Made by a program: the position numbers and the translations under genes. The notes below the pieces were generated by a model that saw only the letters and a program-made list of their open reading frames with translations, made no database searches and was not told where the DNA came from. From Limnoperna fortunei (lineage: Eukaryota; Mollusca; Bivalvia; Mytilida; Modiolidae), in contig OX104119.1 in assembly GCA_944474755.1 (NCBI GenBank), forward strand, positions 83,704,896 through 83,768,895: a DNA stretch of 64,000 bases, written 5' to 3'. Shown in pieces: positions 37,470 to 46,971 of the stretch (the stretch's first letter is position 1; every line of letters begins with the position of its first letter).

Positions 37470-37913
37470 CCACCAATATTTAGCGAAGAAACTGAAAGGT
37501 GTGAATCTGAAACTGTGTTGTTTGCTCAACAAAATGATGCCTCTCCTTTTCTGCCAAATCTTGTACTAGAGGAGATTTTCAGAATAAGTGTCAGACAGGA
37601 ACCAACAATGATGTTCTGCTTACAACATGTATGTCAGTTTTTTCATGCTTTAATTAAGTCCATAGGTTATCCCAGTTTGTACATTCGCCACACACAAATG
37701 TCATATGTTCCAGAAGTAATAAGCGTCCGGCGTTTGATTATGGCCTTTGGCAGAAATAGCGGACTTATGATAAGTGTCAGGGAAATATTAAATGCCTACG
37801 GGATCTACTCAAATCTTTTTCAAGTCAATGTAATTAACGCCATAATTAAGGTCACAAGACACGTAGGTGCCCCGATGCTGCAGTCTGGACATTTTGATAA
37901 TATTTCATCTTAA
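37470..37913 (+). CDS. F-box-like ORF carried by the 15-kb element
   Basis: The frame is open from about 37,476 (Glu/Ser-rich lead) with Met at 37,515, and ends at 37,913. Residues about 13-50 read LPNLVLEEIFRIS, LQHVCQFFHALI and PSLYI. That fits the F-box pattern (LPxxVLxxIF...L..VC..FH.L), a 40-residue module that recruits Skp1 in SCF ubiquitin ligases. A second half (ISVRRLIMAFGR) is unfamiliar. It has no substrate-binding repeats. It is an uninterrupted 132-codon frame beside badly decayed coding, which suggests younger age or constraint. It could be an exon of a larger gene or a captured host fragment. Confidence 0.5.
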   Translation, partial: PPIFSEETERCESETVLFAQQNDASPFLPNLVLEEIFRISVRQEPTMMFCLQHVCQFFHALIKSIGYPSLYIRHTQMSYVPEVISVRRLIMAFGRNSGLMISVREILNAYGIYSNLFQVNVINAIIKVTRHVGAPMLQSGHFDNISS

Positions 37914-37919
37914 ATTCGA

Positions 37920-38785
37920 ACACATTTTCGATTAATATATGCATACGTACGTAGCTATTATTAGCCACTGTGGACTGTTTTCGTCCAGAAATATTTTTTG
38001 CCACGAATATGTCAAAGCTTCGTCCTAAATAATAGAATAAATACATCAGGCCAGAAAGAATGTCTCCCTGTTTGCCATGCAAATCTTAAACCCGGCAAAA
38101 GGTATATTGTTTTCTTAGTATTGCCAGTACAGTAAGATAGAGTGTCATACACGGCCCTACTCATTACCCCGTACTTTTCAGTGGTAGTTAAAGTTTTGAT
38201 CATGTTGTCCTACCCATTTTTTTTTTTGTTTGACTTATTCTTCTGATTGGTCTTCACAAACTTATGAAGATTCAGTTGATTTAAAGGAATTTTGATTCTT
38301 TCGACGATGAATTTTGTCCATAGTAGCTACCGAATCTCCTGCTCAGCACTTTATCTTGTCTACCTCTTCGTGTGTAATTTTGTCGGTATTGCCCAAATGC
38401 AATATCACTCATCCTGGTACTTCAAGATGTTACTTTTTGGATGCTAATGGTAGGGTTTCCAGTTTCCAGCAATTGGATCGTACATTTTATTGTTAAGCAT
38501 CATGCCTACCATTCTAGAAAATCCATCCACTTTTCTCCCTGTTTAATCTGTGAATTTCACGTTCCCTTTCACACAGTCGATGCAAACGTCCATCTTCTTT
38601 AACGTGTCTTTAATGTCGATCGCGTCTAACTACTTTGTTTTCAGACATAAAGTAAGCTTTCTGGTTATTTGTTACACAAATCCAATGCATGATCATGTTA
38701 CTTTAGTGGTGACTTGCAACATAATTTATCCATTCATTGATATAATCATTCTTTACATTCACTGCCTCGCACATTAACAAAAATT
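37920..38785. other. No gene recognised inside the right end of the 15-kb element
   Basis: Two short + strand ORFs (38,314-38,496 and 38,550-38,777) have no recognised domain. The array begins at about 38,780. Confidence 0.4.
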
Positions 38786-41149
38786 CAAACCAGGAAATCT
38801 TTTTATGTTGAATCCAGACCTTTAGTAACTTGTATTCAATAGCATAAACGTTTATTTTACAATCTTTCTTAGTGAAATTGAGTTTTGATGCATTTTGGTG
38901 TTGTATTACATTAACGGTTACATTCTCAACCGTTAATGTAATAAACTAAAAAATTCAAACCAGGAAATCTTTTTATGTTGAAACCAGACCTATAGTAACT
39001 TGTATTCAATAGCATAAACGTTAATATTACAATCTTTCCTTGCAAAATTGAGTTTTGATGCATTTGGGTGTTGTATTACATTAACGGCTACATTCTCAAC
39101 CGTTAATGTAATAAACTAAACATTTCAAACCTGGAAATCTTTTTATGTTGAAACCAGACCTATAGTAACTTGTATTCAATAGCATAAACGTTTATATTAC
39201 AATCTTTCCTAGTAAAATTGAGTTTTGATGCATTTGGGTGTTGTATTACATTAACGGTTACATTCTCAACCGTTAATGTAATGAACTAAAAATTTCAAAC
39301 ATTGAAATCTTTTTATGTTGAATCCAGACCTTTAGTAACTTGTATTCAATAGCATAAACGTTTATATTACAATCTTTCCTAGTAAAATTGAGTTTTTGAT
39401 GCATTTGGGTGTTTTATTACATTAACGGTTACATTCTCAACCGTTAATGTAATAAACTACAATTTCAAACATTGAAATCTTTTTATGTTGAATCCAGACC
39501 TTTAGTAACTTGTAGTCAATAGCATAAACGTTTATATTACAATCTTTCCTAGTGAAATTGAGTTTTGATGCATTTTGGTGTTGTATTACATTAACGGTTA
39601 CATTCTCAACCGTTAATGTAATAAACTAAAAAATTCAAACCAGGAAATCTTTTTATGTTGAATCCAGACCTATAGTAACTTGTATTCAATAGCATAAACG
39701 TTTATATTACAATCTTTCCTAGTGAAATTGAGTTTTGATGCATTTGGGTGTTTTATTACATTAACGGTTACATTCTCAACCGTTAATGTAATAAACTAAA
39801 AATTTCAAACATTGAAATCTTTTTATGTTGAATCCAGACCTTTAGTAACTTGTATTCAATAGCATAAACGTTTATATTACAATCTTTCCTAGTTAAATTG
39901 AGTTTTGATGCATTTTGGTGTTGTATTACATTAACGGTTACATTCTCAACCGTTAATGTAATAAACTAAAAAATTCAAACCAGGAAATCTTTTTATGTTG
40001 AAACCAGACCTATAGTAACTTGTATTCTATAGCATAAACGTTTATATTACAATCTTTCCTAGTTAAATTGAGTTTTGATGCATTTGGGTGTTTTATTACA
40101 TTAACGGTTACATTCTCAACCGTTAATGTAATAAACTAAAAAATTCAAACCAGGAAATCTTTTTATGTTGAAACCAGACCTATAGTAACTTGTATTCAAT
40201 AGCATAAACGTTTATATTACAATCTTTCCTTGCAAAATTGAGTTTTGATGCATTTGGGTGTTCTATTACATTAACGGTTTACATTCTCAACCGTTAATGT
40301 AATAAACTGAACATTTCAAACCTGGAAATCTTTTTATGTTGAAACAAGACCTATAGTAACTTGTATTCAATAGCATAAACGTTTATATTACAATCTTTCC
40401 TAGTGAAATTGAGTTTTGATGCATTTTGGTGTTGTATTACATTAACGGTTACATTCTCAACCGTTAATGTAATAAACTAAAAAATTCAAACCAGGAAATC
40501 TTTTTATGTTGAAACCAGACCTATAGTAACTTGTATTCAATAGCATAAATGTTTATATTACAATCTTTCCTTGCAAAATTGAGTTTTGATGCATTTGGGT
40601 GTTGTATTACATTAACGGTTACATTCTCAACCGTTAATGTAATAAACTAAACATTTCAAACCTGGAAATCTTTTTATGTTGAAACCAGACCTATAGTAAC
40701 TTGTATTCAATAGCATAAACGTTTATATTACAATCTTTCCTAGTAAAATTGAGTTTTGATGCATTTGGGTGTTGTATTACATTAACGGTTACATTCTCAA
40801 CAGTTAACGTAATAAACTAAAAATTTAAAACATTGAAATCTTTTTATGTTGAATCCAGACCTTTAGTAACTTGTATTCAATAGCATAAACGTTTAGATTA
40901 CAATCTTTCCTAGTAAAATTTAGTTTTGACGCATTTGGGTGTTGTTATACATTAACGGTTACTGTCTCAACCGTTAATGTAATAAATTTAAGAATTAAAA
41001 AAAAAATGTTTGCGTAGCCTAAGATAAACCTAAGGTGTATTTTACGATCAGGTATTTTTAAATGACCTACTGAGTTTATTACAATATGTCAAAAAAATAT
41101 TTTAAAAGTTTATTACATTATCGGTTGTTATTACATTAACGGTTGCTAC
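38780..41149 (-). repeat. Right terminal inverted repeat with 13-unit 170-bp array
   Basis: This is a mirror image of the left array. The palindrome core starts at 38911, 39081, 39251, 39422, 39591, 39761, 39931, 40101, 40271, 40442, 40612, 40782 and 40952 (spacing 169-171). It then runs into the unique terminal segment that matches the left end in inverted orientation, including CTACTGAGTTTATTACAATA. The array has two more units than the left. Unit variants (AGTGAAATT, GCAAAATT, AGTAAAATT) are interspersed. Confidence 0.95.
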
Positions 41150-41157
41150 AAACCTCT
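41150..41157 (+). repeat. Right target-site duplication of the 15-kb element
   Basis: AAACCTCT follows GGTTGCTAC and matches 26,161-26,168. Confidence 0.8.
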
Positions 41158-41329
41158 ATCAAAACGTTTCTTTTTTTAACATAAAAACCCTTATAGGCTG
41201 TGTAGATGCTAAAATATCCCAAAAATGAAATCCGGCTCAACACTAATTGAAAAGTCTGTAAATTTTCTTCAACTGAATTAAATTCTTAAATTAGACATAT
41301 CTTCACTTCTCACAGAACAGAAGAGGCTT

Positions 41330-42235
41330 AAAGGTATGTTTGTTTGAAAAAACCCCAGTTGAAGGAAAATGATAAGATTGCAAAATTATAAGATGAATAC
41401 AACATATGATGAGAATAGTACAGCTGCTGGCAGCTGAATTATTTTCGTGAAAGATCAAATTTTACATAGCCCTGTATACCTAAACAATTATCTTCAGGCT
41501 GCTGCCGTAATGATATCATGATATCATGAGAAAAAACAATTATATCTTATGTTTCACGAGGGGCCTCCGTGGCAGAGTGGTAGTTCGTCTATTATTGATC
41601 ACGTGGTCTGTCAACACTGAGATTGCGGGTTCAAGCGTCACTGCCTGCAGGGTGTGCTCGAATTCAATCTTGATTGTCAAGGATTGCCAGTTTTCCTACC
41701 CATATGAAAATGTTAAAAAAATAAATGTCTAAATGCATTCGATATTTAAAAAGTTTATCAAGCACTGTGAGCGTGCGGATTGCAAAGTTACAGCTGGTTC
41801 GATATAAATTAGATTATAGTTGTTTTATTTAGGTTCTGCTCACGAGTCATATGTCAAAATCTTTGATACAGTTCCAATCAAGGAATACCACGTTTAAAAG
41901 TGTGTAGGTTGAAGCAGACAAACCCTCCTTTGTATCAAGCAAGAATAAATCTCACTTTTCAACCAACTTAAGTCTTATCTTGCAGTTCTGCTCACGATTG
42001 TGTTTTTAAAACTTTTTATCAAAACCTTTATGAAACACATTTGAACAAAATTCAATCTTTTGGGCTGCGGATTAAATCTCATTTAGAAATTTCAAGTCAA
42101 AATTTAAATGAACTTCTACATAATCGGCCTTTGTTAAAATTGAAACCGATATTTATTGATGATCTAGGGAAACATAAAAAGTCCGAATCAAACACTTTAA
42201 TAATTCAGCAACACTTTGAGGAAATGAAACTATCA
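41330..42235 (+). mobile_element. Decayed Jockey-like LINE, copy B, with a SINE inside
   Basis: The endonuclease part at 41,390-41,515 reads STAAGS then IIFVKDQILHSPVYLNNYLQ, clearly homologous to AAGGSTIFVKDQVLHIPVDL of copy A. After the SINE (41,560-41,700) the RT C-terminal tail follows. It reads QLVRYKLDYSCFI, GSAHESYVKIFDTVP, then PPLYQARINLTFQPT, and SAHDCVFKTFYQNLYETHLN running into an open frame to 42,235. Again the RT core is absent. Several frame changes exist. Confidence 0.7.
41560..41700 (+). repeat. tRNA-derived SINE (family 1), 3'-truncated
   Basis: It starts GGGGCCTCCGTGGCAGAGTGG (A-box region), continues GATCACGTGGTCTGTCAACA and has a B-box region GCGGGTTCAAGCG. It ends at GCCAGTTTTCCTACC, losing the conserved central body present in the 17.5-kb copy. 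Confidence 0.8.
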
Positions 42236-42239
42236 TGAC

Positions 42240-43160
42240 CATTGATCAATCTATACAGACGGATGGAAGGACGGCGAAAAAGTTGCATCAGCCGATGTCG
42301 TTTAAGAGAGTAAATTTATTGTTTAGTGTTATAACATATTCATATTTTTTCAATAAATTACACACAGATGCTTTAATATGACATATTTTGTAATGCATTA
42401 AAAAAGTACGGGAAAAGGAATAACATACCATTTTTAGCAAATTTGAAGGGTACACAAAAACAAGAAAAATATAATTTTTGTAGAAAGTGTAGATAATGAA
42501 CCTTACTTTTAGAAAACAATTTAAAAAATGCATGTCCGTGTGCAAAATTTTAAGATAGAGCAAAAAAAAGATTTATGGCATAAAAAAGTACGGGAAAATG
42601 CACCTTTTTGAATATTTCTTTATTTTAATTGCTGTCATGGCATCAAATTAATGTAAAATGATAAAATTTTCTTTTTTTTAAACAATTAAGATCTTGTTTT
42701 TACTTTTGTGCATATTCACTTGAAAAATTTTTAAGGATCAAAGATAATTTTTGGGTACCAAAATAAAAAGTTTATGAAAATAATTGTCCACCTAAAACTA
42801 TATCATCATAGCTACAATGACATCAAATGGTTTAAAGAATTTGACCCAAGAACATATTCTAATATGAAGCTGTTATTAGGTTTTCCAGTTTTTATTCTTT
42901 ACTGTGTACCAGAGTCTGACCGTATACATTATTGACTTTATAAATGCAAAGTTTAACTAGAATACTGACAAAGTCAGAAAGGGCCCCTCAGCAAAAAAAT
43001 CTAAGTGTTTTCAAAATTATTCAACAGATTTACTTGAAATTTAAATATATATACCAGGAAATGCTACATAGCAAGTGTTCTTATAAGATATGTGCACAGA
43101 CGGTCAGACAGAGTGTGATTACTATAAACCCCAACCTGTTCAGGATGAAAAGTCAGTATC
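42240..43160. other. No gene recognised
   Basis: AAAAAGTACGGGAAAA occurs twice (about 42,400 and 42,583), suggesting a decayed repeat. GACGGTCAGACAGAG near 43,099 marks another dispersed-repeat end. Confidence 0.4.
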
Positions 43161-43162
43161 TA

Positions 43163-44760
43163 CTAGAAAAAAGTTAACATCATTACATATTCTGTAAAAA
43201 AATTTGATACATTTGAAATAATCTCATCAGATTTAGTGACTCTTAAATTTGAACCACACTGTTCAGAAAACAGATCTTTATTACCTGATTTCCCATTTCT
43301 TAAAAATGCTAACTTCAACTGAGAAAAAGTCAGACCACTCTTACTTATAATATTAGCAGTTCTCTTTGTTATTATTTTAGAGTCAACTAACAGCTTCAAA
43401 GATGGCAAGTTTTTATGCAATGATTTTAAAGCACAATATTGCAAAACAATACAATCCTTGTGCTCATAAGCTGACCTGATCTTATCTATATAATTGGCTT
43501 TTTCATTGACTAGAGTTCTCAATGAACTTACATCTTCGTCAGCATAATGAGCACCATAGGACAAATCAATTAAGTCTTTACATAGCAGTCTGCGACGTTA
43601 TCCACCAGCTCGATGCCCCAAACTAGTAATTTTCAGCTCGGACTAGTAAATTTTATTTATCGCTAGCCAGACCGGCCTAGTAAAAAATATAACTTCCCTT
43701 TTATGTTATTTGAAATTAAAACATATTTGGGGTTCAAATTGAGTTCAAAGTATTACAAAAAAGATCGTGTACGAAGTCTGAACTAATTATACAAATAAAT
43801 ACAAATACAAATATCTTTATTCCAATCAAGGGCCCTAGAATAGAGCATGAAATTACAAACAAGTGATTATAATAATTGGTGACATGTATAACATAGAAAA
43901 CAACATTACAATAACAGCTTGATAATGTTATAACTTATGACACTTATGTTGGATTATTATACATTTATCCCGAGGAGATAAACAGAAGGAAACGAGAACC
44001 AGTCGCTAGTTCCGGTACTTCGATCTGTCTGATAACCAGTAAAAAGTGGTCCAACACGGACACAATAATGAAGGCAATTGTGTATAAAACGAAAAGACTA
44101 TCATGTTTCCCCCGATTAATTATATAACTTTAATGGTATAAAAATGTTTTAGTTTAATTCACAGAATCAAAAAAGTTATTAAAATAAATTTATGTCATTG
44201 AGTTATCTTCGCAACACCGTGTTGGTACACTTCGATCTTTTTGGTAATTAGAAAGACCGCAGACCAGTCACCATGTGTCAACAAACATAAAAACGTAAAT
44301 TTTTCGCTAATGTAAAATCCTTAAAATTAGCTAAAAAAAGTTTTCAACCAGCTTAAACCCTTCAGGTATGCTCAGAATGGAGAATGGAGGATTTTGCATC
44401 TAAGATTTCAAAATTTTTATGGGGGGGCATGCTCCCAGACCCCCCTAGCAGGTACGGGTCGCTTCGCGACCCTCAACCGGTGTCGGACTAGTGGAAAATT
44501 TTGAGGTCTAGTAAATTTAAATTTTTACTAGTCCAGTGGACTAGTACCCTCAAAAGTTTTTGGTGCAGACTGACATAGTAAAGACTGTGAATAAAATTGA
44601 CGCACAGGATAAACATTTTAAAACAATTTCAAAGTGTCGACAAAACCAGTAACATTTAACTGAAAATTTTCCAACAATTTACAATTATCAACAGCATAAT
44701 ACAAAATTGGGCAGTCATAGTTAAAAATGTTATGCCCAAAAATGACGATTTCTCTAAGAA
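43163..44760 (-). pseudogene. DEDD-type exonuclease-like gene, split by an inserted element
   Basis: The minus strand reads EIVIFGHNIFNYDCPILYYA and then FVDTLKLF up to about 44,620, a stop, and NVYPVRQFYS to 44,579. The frame resumes beyond an inserted 987-bp element with LCKDLIDLSYGAHYADEDVS and runs open to 43,163. GHN..NYDCPIL (third acidic block) and the H-x-A-x-x-D (HYADED) block are the late motifs of DnaQ/DEDDh 3'-5' exonucleases, in the arrangement of PML-like invertebrate exonucleases. The first D-x-E block is not present. One premature TAA and the insertion disable it. Upstream it abuts, in a different frame, the Mutator-like exon at 44,765-44,851. Confidence 0.65.
43586..44572. 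mobile_element. 987-bp TIR element with 6-bp target-site duplication
   Basis: The ends are CAGTCTGC (43,586) and GCAGACTG (44,572), flanked on both sides by ACATAG (43,580-43,585 and 44,573-44,578). Subterminal CTAGT motifs recur (ACTAGTAATTTTCAGCTCGG near the left; several ACTAGTCC/GGACTAGT near the right). A GC-rich GGGGGGGCATGCTCCCAGAC block sits at about 44,420. No transposase is encoded, so it is a non-autonomous DNA transposon. Removing it and one ACATAG copy keeps the exonuclease reading frame in phase. Confidence 0.85.
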
Positions 44761-44764
44761 TTTA

Positions 44765-44851
44765 ACAAAGAGACTATTGTAAGCTCTTCCACTTCCTCTG
44801 GTTTGCCATCCAGCATCTACAGAAACTGTTATATCTTCAGTTCCATGACAT
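44765..44851 (-). pseudogene. Mutator-like transposase-domain gene, exon 3 (truncated)
   Basis: The minus strand has a splice acceptor (TTCTGTTTAG) directly before 44,851. The exon then reads CHGTEDITVSVDAGWQTRGS and GRAYNSL, the VSxDxGWQxRGxGxxYNSLSGH block of the invertebrate Mutator-like transposase domain; its Asp is a candidate catalytic residue. The split Glu codon joins in phase with exon 2's GA/GT donor. After YNSL the family's next segment is missing and the exonuclease-like sequence begins in another frame. Confidence 0.7.
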
Positions 44852-45317
44852 CTAAACAGAAGATTATGAAGAAAACAATTAAACATTGTTCAATTTCAAG
44901 ATATAATCATATTTCATACTATAGATACAAATGAAAACTTCATTGGCTTTGCACAAAAATAGTCTTGTCTTGATTTTCTTGAAGTACAAATGTACTTCCA
45001 GTTTTTATTCAGTGATTGATATTTGAGTTGGATCTCATCTACTAATATCTTCTTTTAAATTAATTTTTTTTTTGGTTTCATAATGAAAGTTTACTGTTCA
45101 AGTACATATATTGTTCTTAATTACATGTATGTATTTATGTTAATGATTTGATAGAAGACAAAACTTTCTGTAATTTTTTTAAATGTATAAAAAATGAGTA
45201 AAAATTATGAATTACATGCTTTTGTACTAGAAAATACCCTGTATGTAATTTATTTATATTTAAAACAATAATTTTGTGTTTCAACCCTGTAATTGCAACA
45301 AAAAAGTTTCTTCTTAC

Positions 45318-45505
45318 TCCTTGTTCAGTTCTTTTTCTGTTTCTCTCCATTCTTCCATGGACTGGTCAGCAGTTTTTTTCAATGTTTTTCCCAATTTCCT
45401 TCATTCTATGGTCAAACATAAAGTGGCTAACAGTTGTGATGTTAAGAACAGACAACAGTCCATTTACCTGTTGTTCTCCTTATCCAACTTACAGATGAAT
45501 AGCAG
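45318..45505 (-). pseudogene. Mutator-like transposase-domain gene, exon 2
   Basis: The acceptor is AAACAG before 45,505 and the donor is GTAAGA at 45,317. The exon encodes AAIH, two in-frame TAA stops, then GEQQVNGLLSVLNITTVSHF and MFDHRMKEIGKNIEK. One extra A in a run of six shifts the frame, after which TADQSMEEWRETEKELNKE continues. This matches the family's HAGxGxxxVNxLLxxxNIPxxxxxxxxxREREIG region. The lesions show the gene was already dead or decayed afterwards. Confidence 0.7.
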
Positions 45506-45984
45506 CTGTTTGAAATGAAATGTTAAAAGTTTATTACATGGAGTATGAAAAGATATATATTATATTTTTTGGAAACATATTGAGCAGAAATTTATGCATT
45601 TTTATGGCATGATACTGATAACCAATGTAATTGTTTTGGGGTTTTTTTTTATTACCAGGAAATATTTCATACACATGTACAAAAATATGTAGTTTAAGAA
45701 TTTCGTCCCAGAATAATTATTAATGTAGATTTCAACAAATCACCGCTCATATTCAGACACAAAGTTATGACATCATCTTCTGACTTCACTTAAGGACTTT
45801 CTTGTGATACCGGAGACATTACTGTGTATTTGTATGTAGTGTAATCCAAGACATGTTAGTTAATCATAGTTTTTGGACTGCTCCTGTTTATTGATATGTC
45901 AACAGGAGCAAGTAAGATCTTATTTCATTACATAGCTGTATAGTGTGTCTCTGGTGTCTCTTAGTTTTTTTAGTTTGTTTTGTT

Positions 45985-46003
45985 TTGTGTGTGTGTGTGT
46001 GTT
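45985..46003. repeat. (GT)n microsatellite
   Basis: An uninterrupted run of about nine GT units, preceded by a T/G-rich stretch. Confidence 0.85.
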
Positions 46004-46149
46004 CAGACATTTTGTATCATTCCCACTTTTTAAAACTACTATCGACTATTTATTAACCATTGTGTATGAGCCTAAACCAATTATTGCAATTGAGTTCAAG
46101 CAAATAAATTAATTGCATTGAAATTCAACTTAACTAAAGGTACATGTAC

Positions 46150-46175
46150 CTAGTGCTAATTTACTGTTTACATAC
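46150..46175 (-). pseudogene. Mutator-like transposase-domain gene, exon 1, downstream remnant
   Basis: Directly next to the 3' LTR, the minus strand reads YVNSKLAL. It then meets a GT donor (CTAG/GTACAT) whose phase fits exon 2. It continues the frame broken at IWD on the far side of the retrotransposon (56,554). GTAT here against GGAT there is the probable 4-bp target-site duplication with one change. Confidence 0.7.
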
Positions 46176-46486
46176 TGTAGTGAAATATGTGAGAGACCAA
46201 GTGGGGTTGCTAATCCCAGCTCCCAGCAGGTGGGGGTAAAGGTTGTAGCCCTACGTGTATGTGCAATTACCTGATAATATCCGTCGGTAAGATGGCGTCT
46301 AGTCTCGGCTGTAGCACAGAAGGTTCCACACTAACCACCATGCGTCTACGTCACTGCACGTTGGATCCGGATCCCTCTAGGCTCTTCATCCGTCAAGCAT
46401 CAGTGGTAATGCACATCCCCAAGTAACCCCGGGCGTAAATGGGTCTGACTAATCCCCAGAATAAGGAGGCGCCTAATTTCACCACA
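46176..46486 (-). repeat. 3' LTR of the Gypsy-type element
   Basis: 311 bp on +, from TGTAGTGAAATATG to TAATTTCACCACA, nearly identical to 56,243-56,553. The outer flank GTAT (minus sense) is the likely target duplicate. Confidence 0.9.
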
Positions 46487-46501
46487 TCCCCCATTTTCTT
46501 C
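46487..46501 (-). other. Polypurine tract
   Basis: The minus strand reads GAAGAAAATGGGGGA immediately before the 3' LTR, the expected plus-strand primer of reverse transcription. Confidence 0.8.
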
Positions 46502-46971
46502 AGCGCGGGACCCCTGTCCCGAGTAAAAACAATTCCCCAACCGGGTACTCCACAGGGTCTGTGACTTCTACCTTGACTTTAAAACTACCCCCCCCCCCCC
46601 CGATCCTATAAGTAACTAAACCCCTAGCGCTCCTATCGCAAGGACTAGAAAAAATACCTAAGTGAAGACGCCATCTTAAAAAACAATAAATTTCTGAATT
46701 CATTAGAAATTAACTCTACCTAAAACTACTACATAACTGCCTAATAACGATATTAACAACTAAGAATCCCCCCCTCCCCGTGCGAAGACGGGATAGATAG
46801 AAGAGTCCTCCTTCCTGGAGTAAAATGAGACCAACATGATGAAACGTATATACATAATATACAACCACCCCACTACCTATGATAAATATCAAATCCACTA
46901 ACGCCACCCTAGCGTGGAAAAGCCGCAGCCGCTAAGCTTTACTCCCATATAGTATAGTGTCCATATCCCGA

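Larger units (their letters stand above)
26169..41149 (+). mobile_element. 15-kb DNA transposon with mirrored terminal satellite arrays
   Basis: The termini GTAGCAACCGTTAATG and its complement are followed by about 150 bp of matching unique sequence on each side (26,169-26,330 versus 40,975-41,149). Inside these lie mirror-image arrays of about 170-bp units. An 8-bp duplication (AAACCTCT) flanks the whole, showing that it moved as one unit. The interior encodes, on the + strand, a DDE-type transposase (34.2-36.3 kb), an OTU/vertnin-like domain (36.3-37.0 kb) and an F-box-like ORF (37.5-37.9 kb). It also holds at least six SINE or module-repeat insertions. An 8-bp duplication is known for hAT, P, Merlin, Novosib and Zisupton-type elements; I could not assign this one. 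The transposase is frameshifted, so the copy is non-autonomous now. Confidence 0.85.

Noticed and set aside
26169..41149. Polinton/Maverick or Helitron
   Set aside because: No protein-primed polymerase, capsid, ATPase or Rep/helicase coding was found. The 8-bp duplication and inverted ends do not fit a Helitron, and Polintons make 6-bp duplications.
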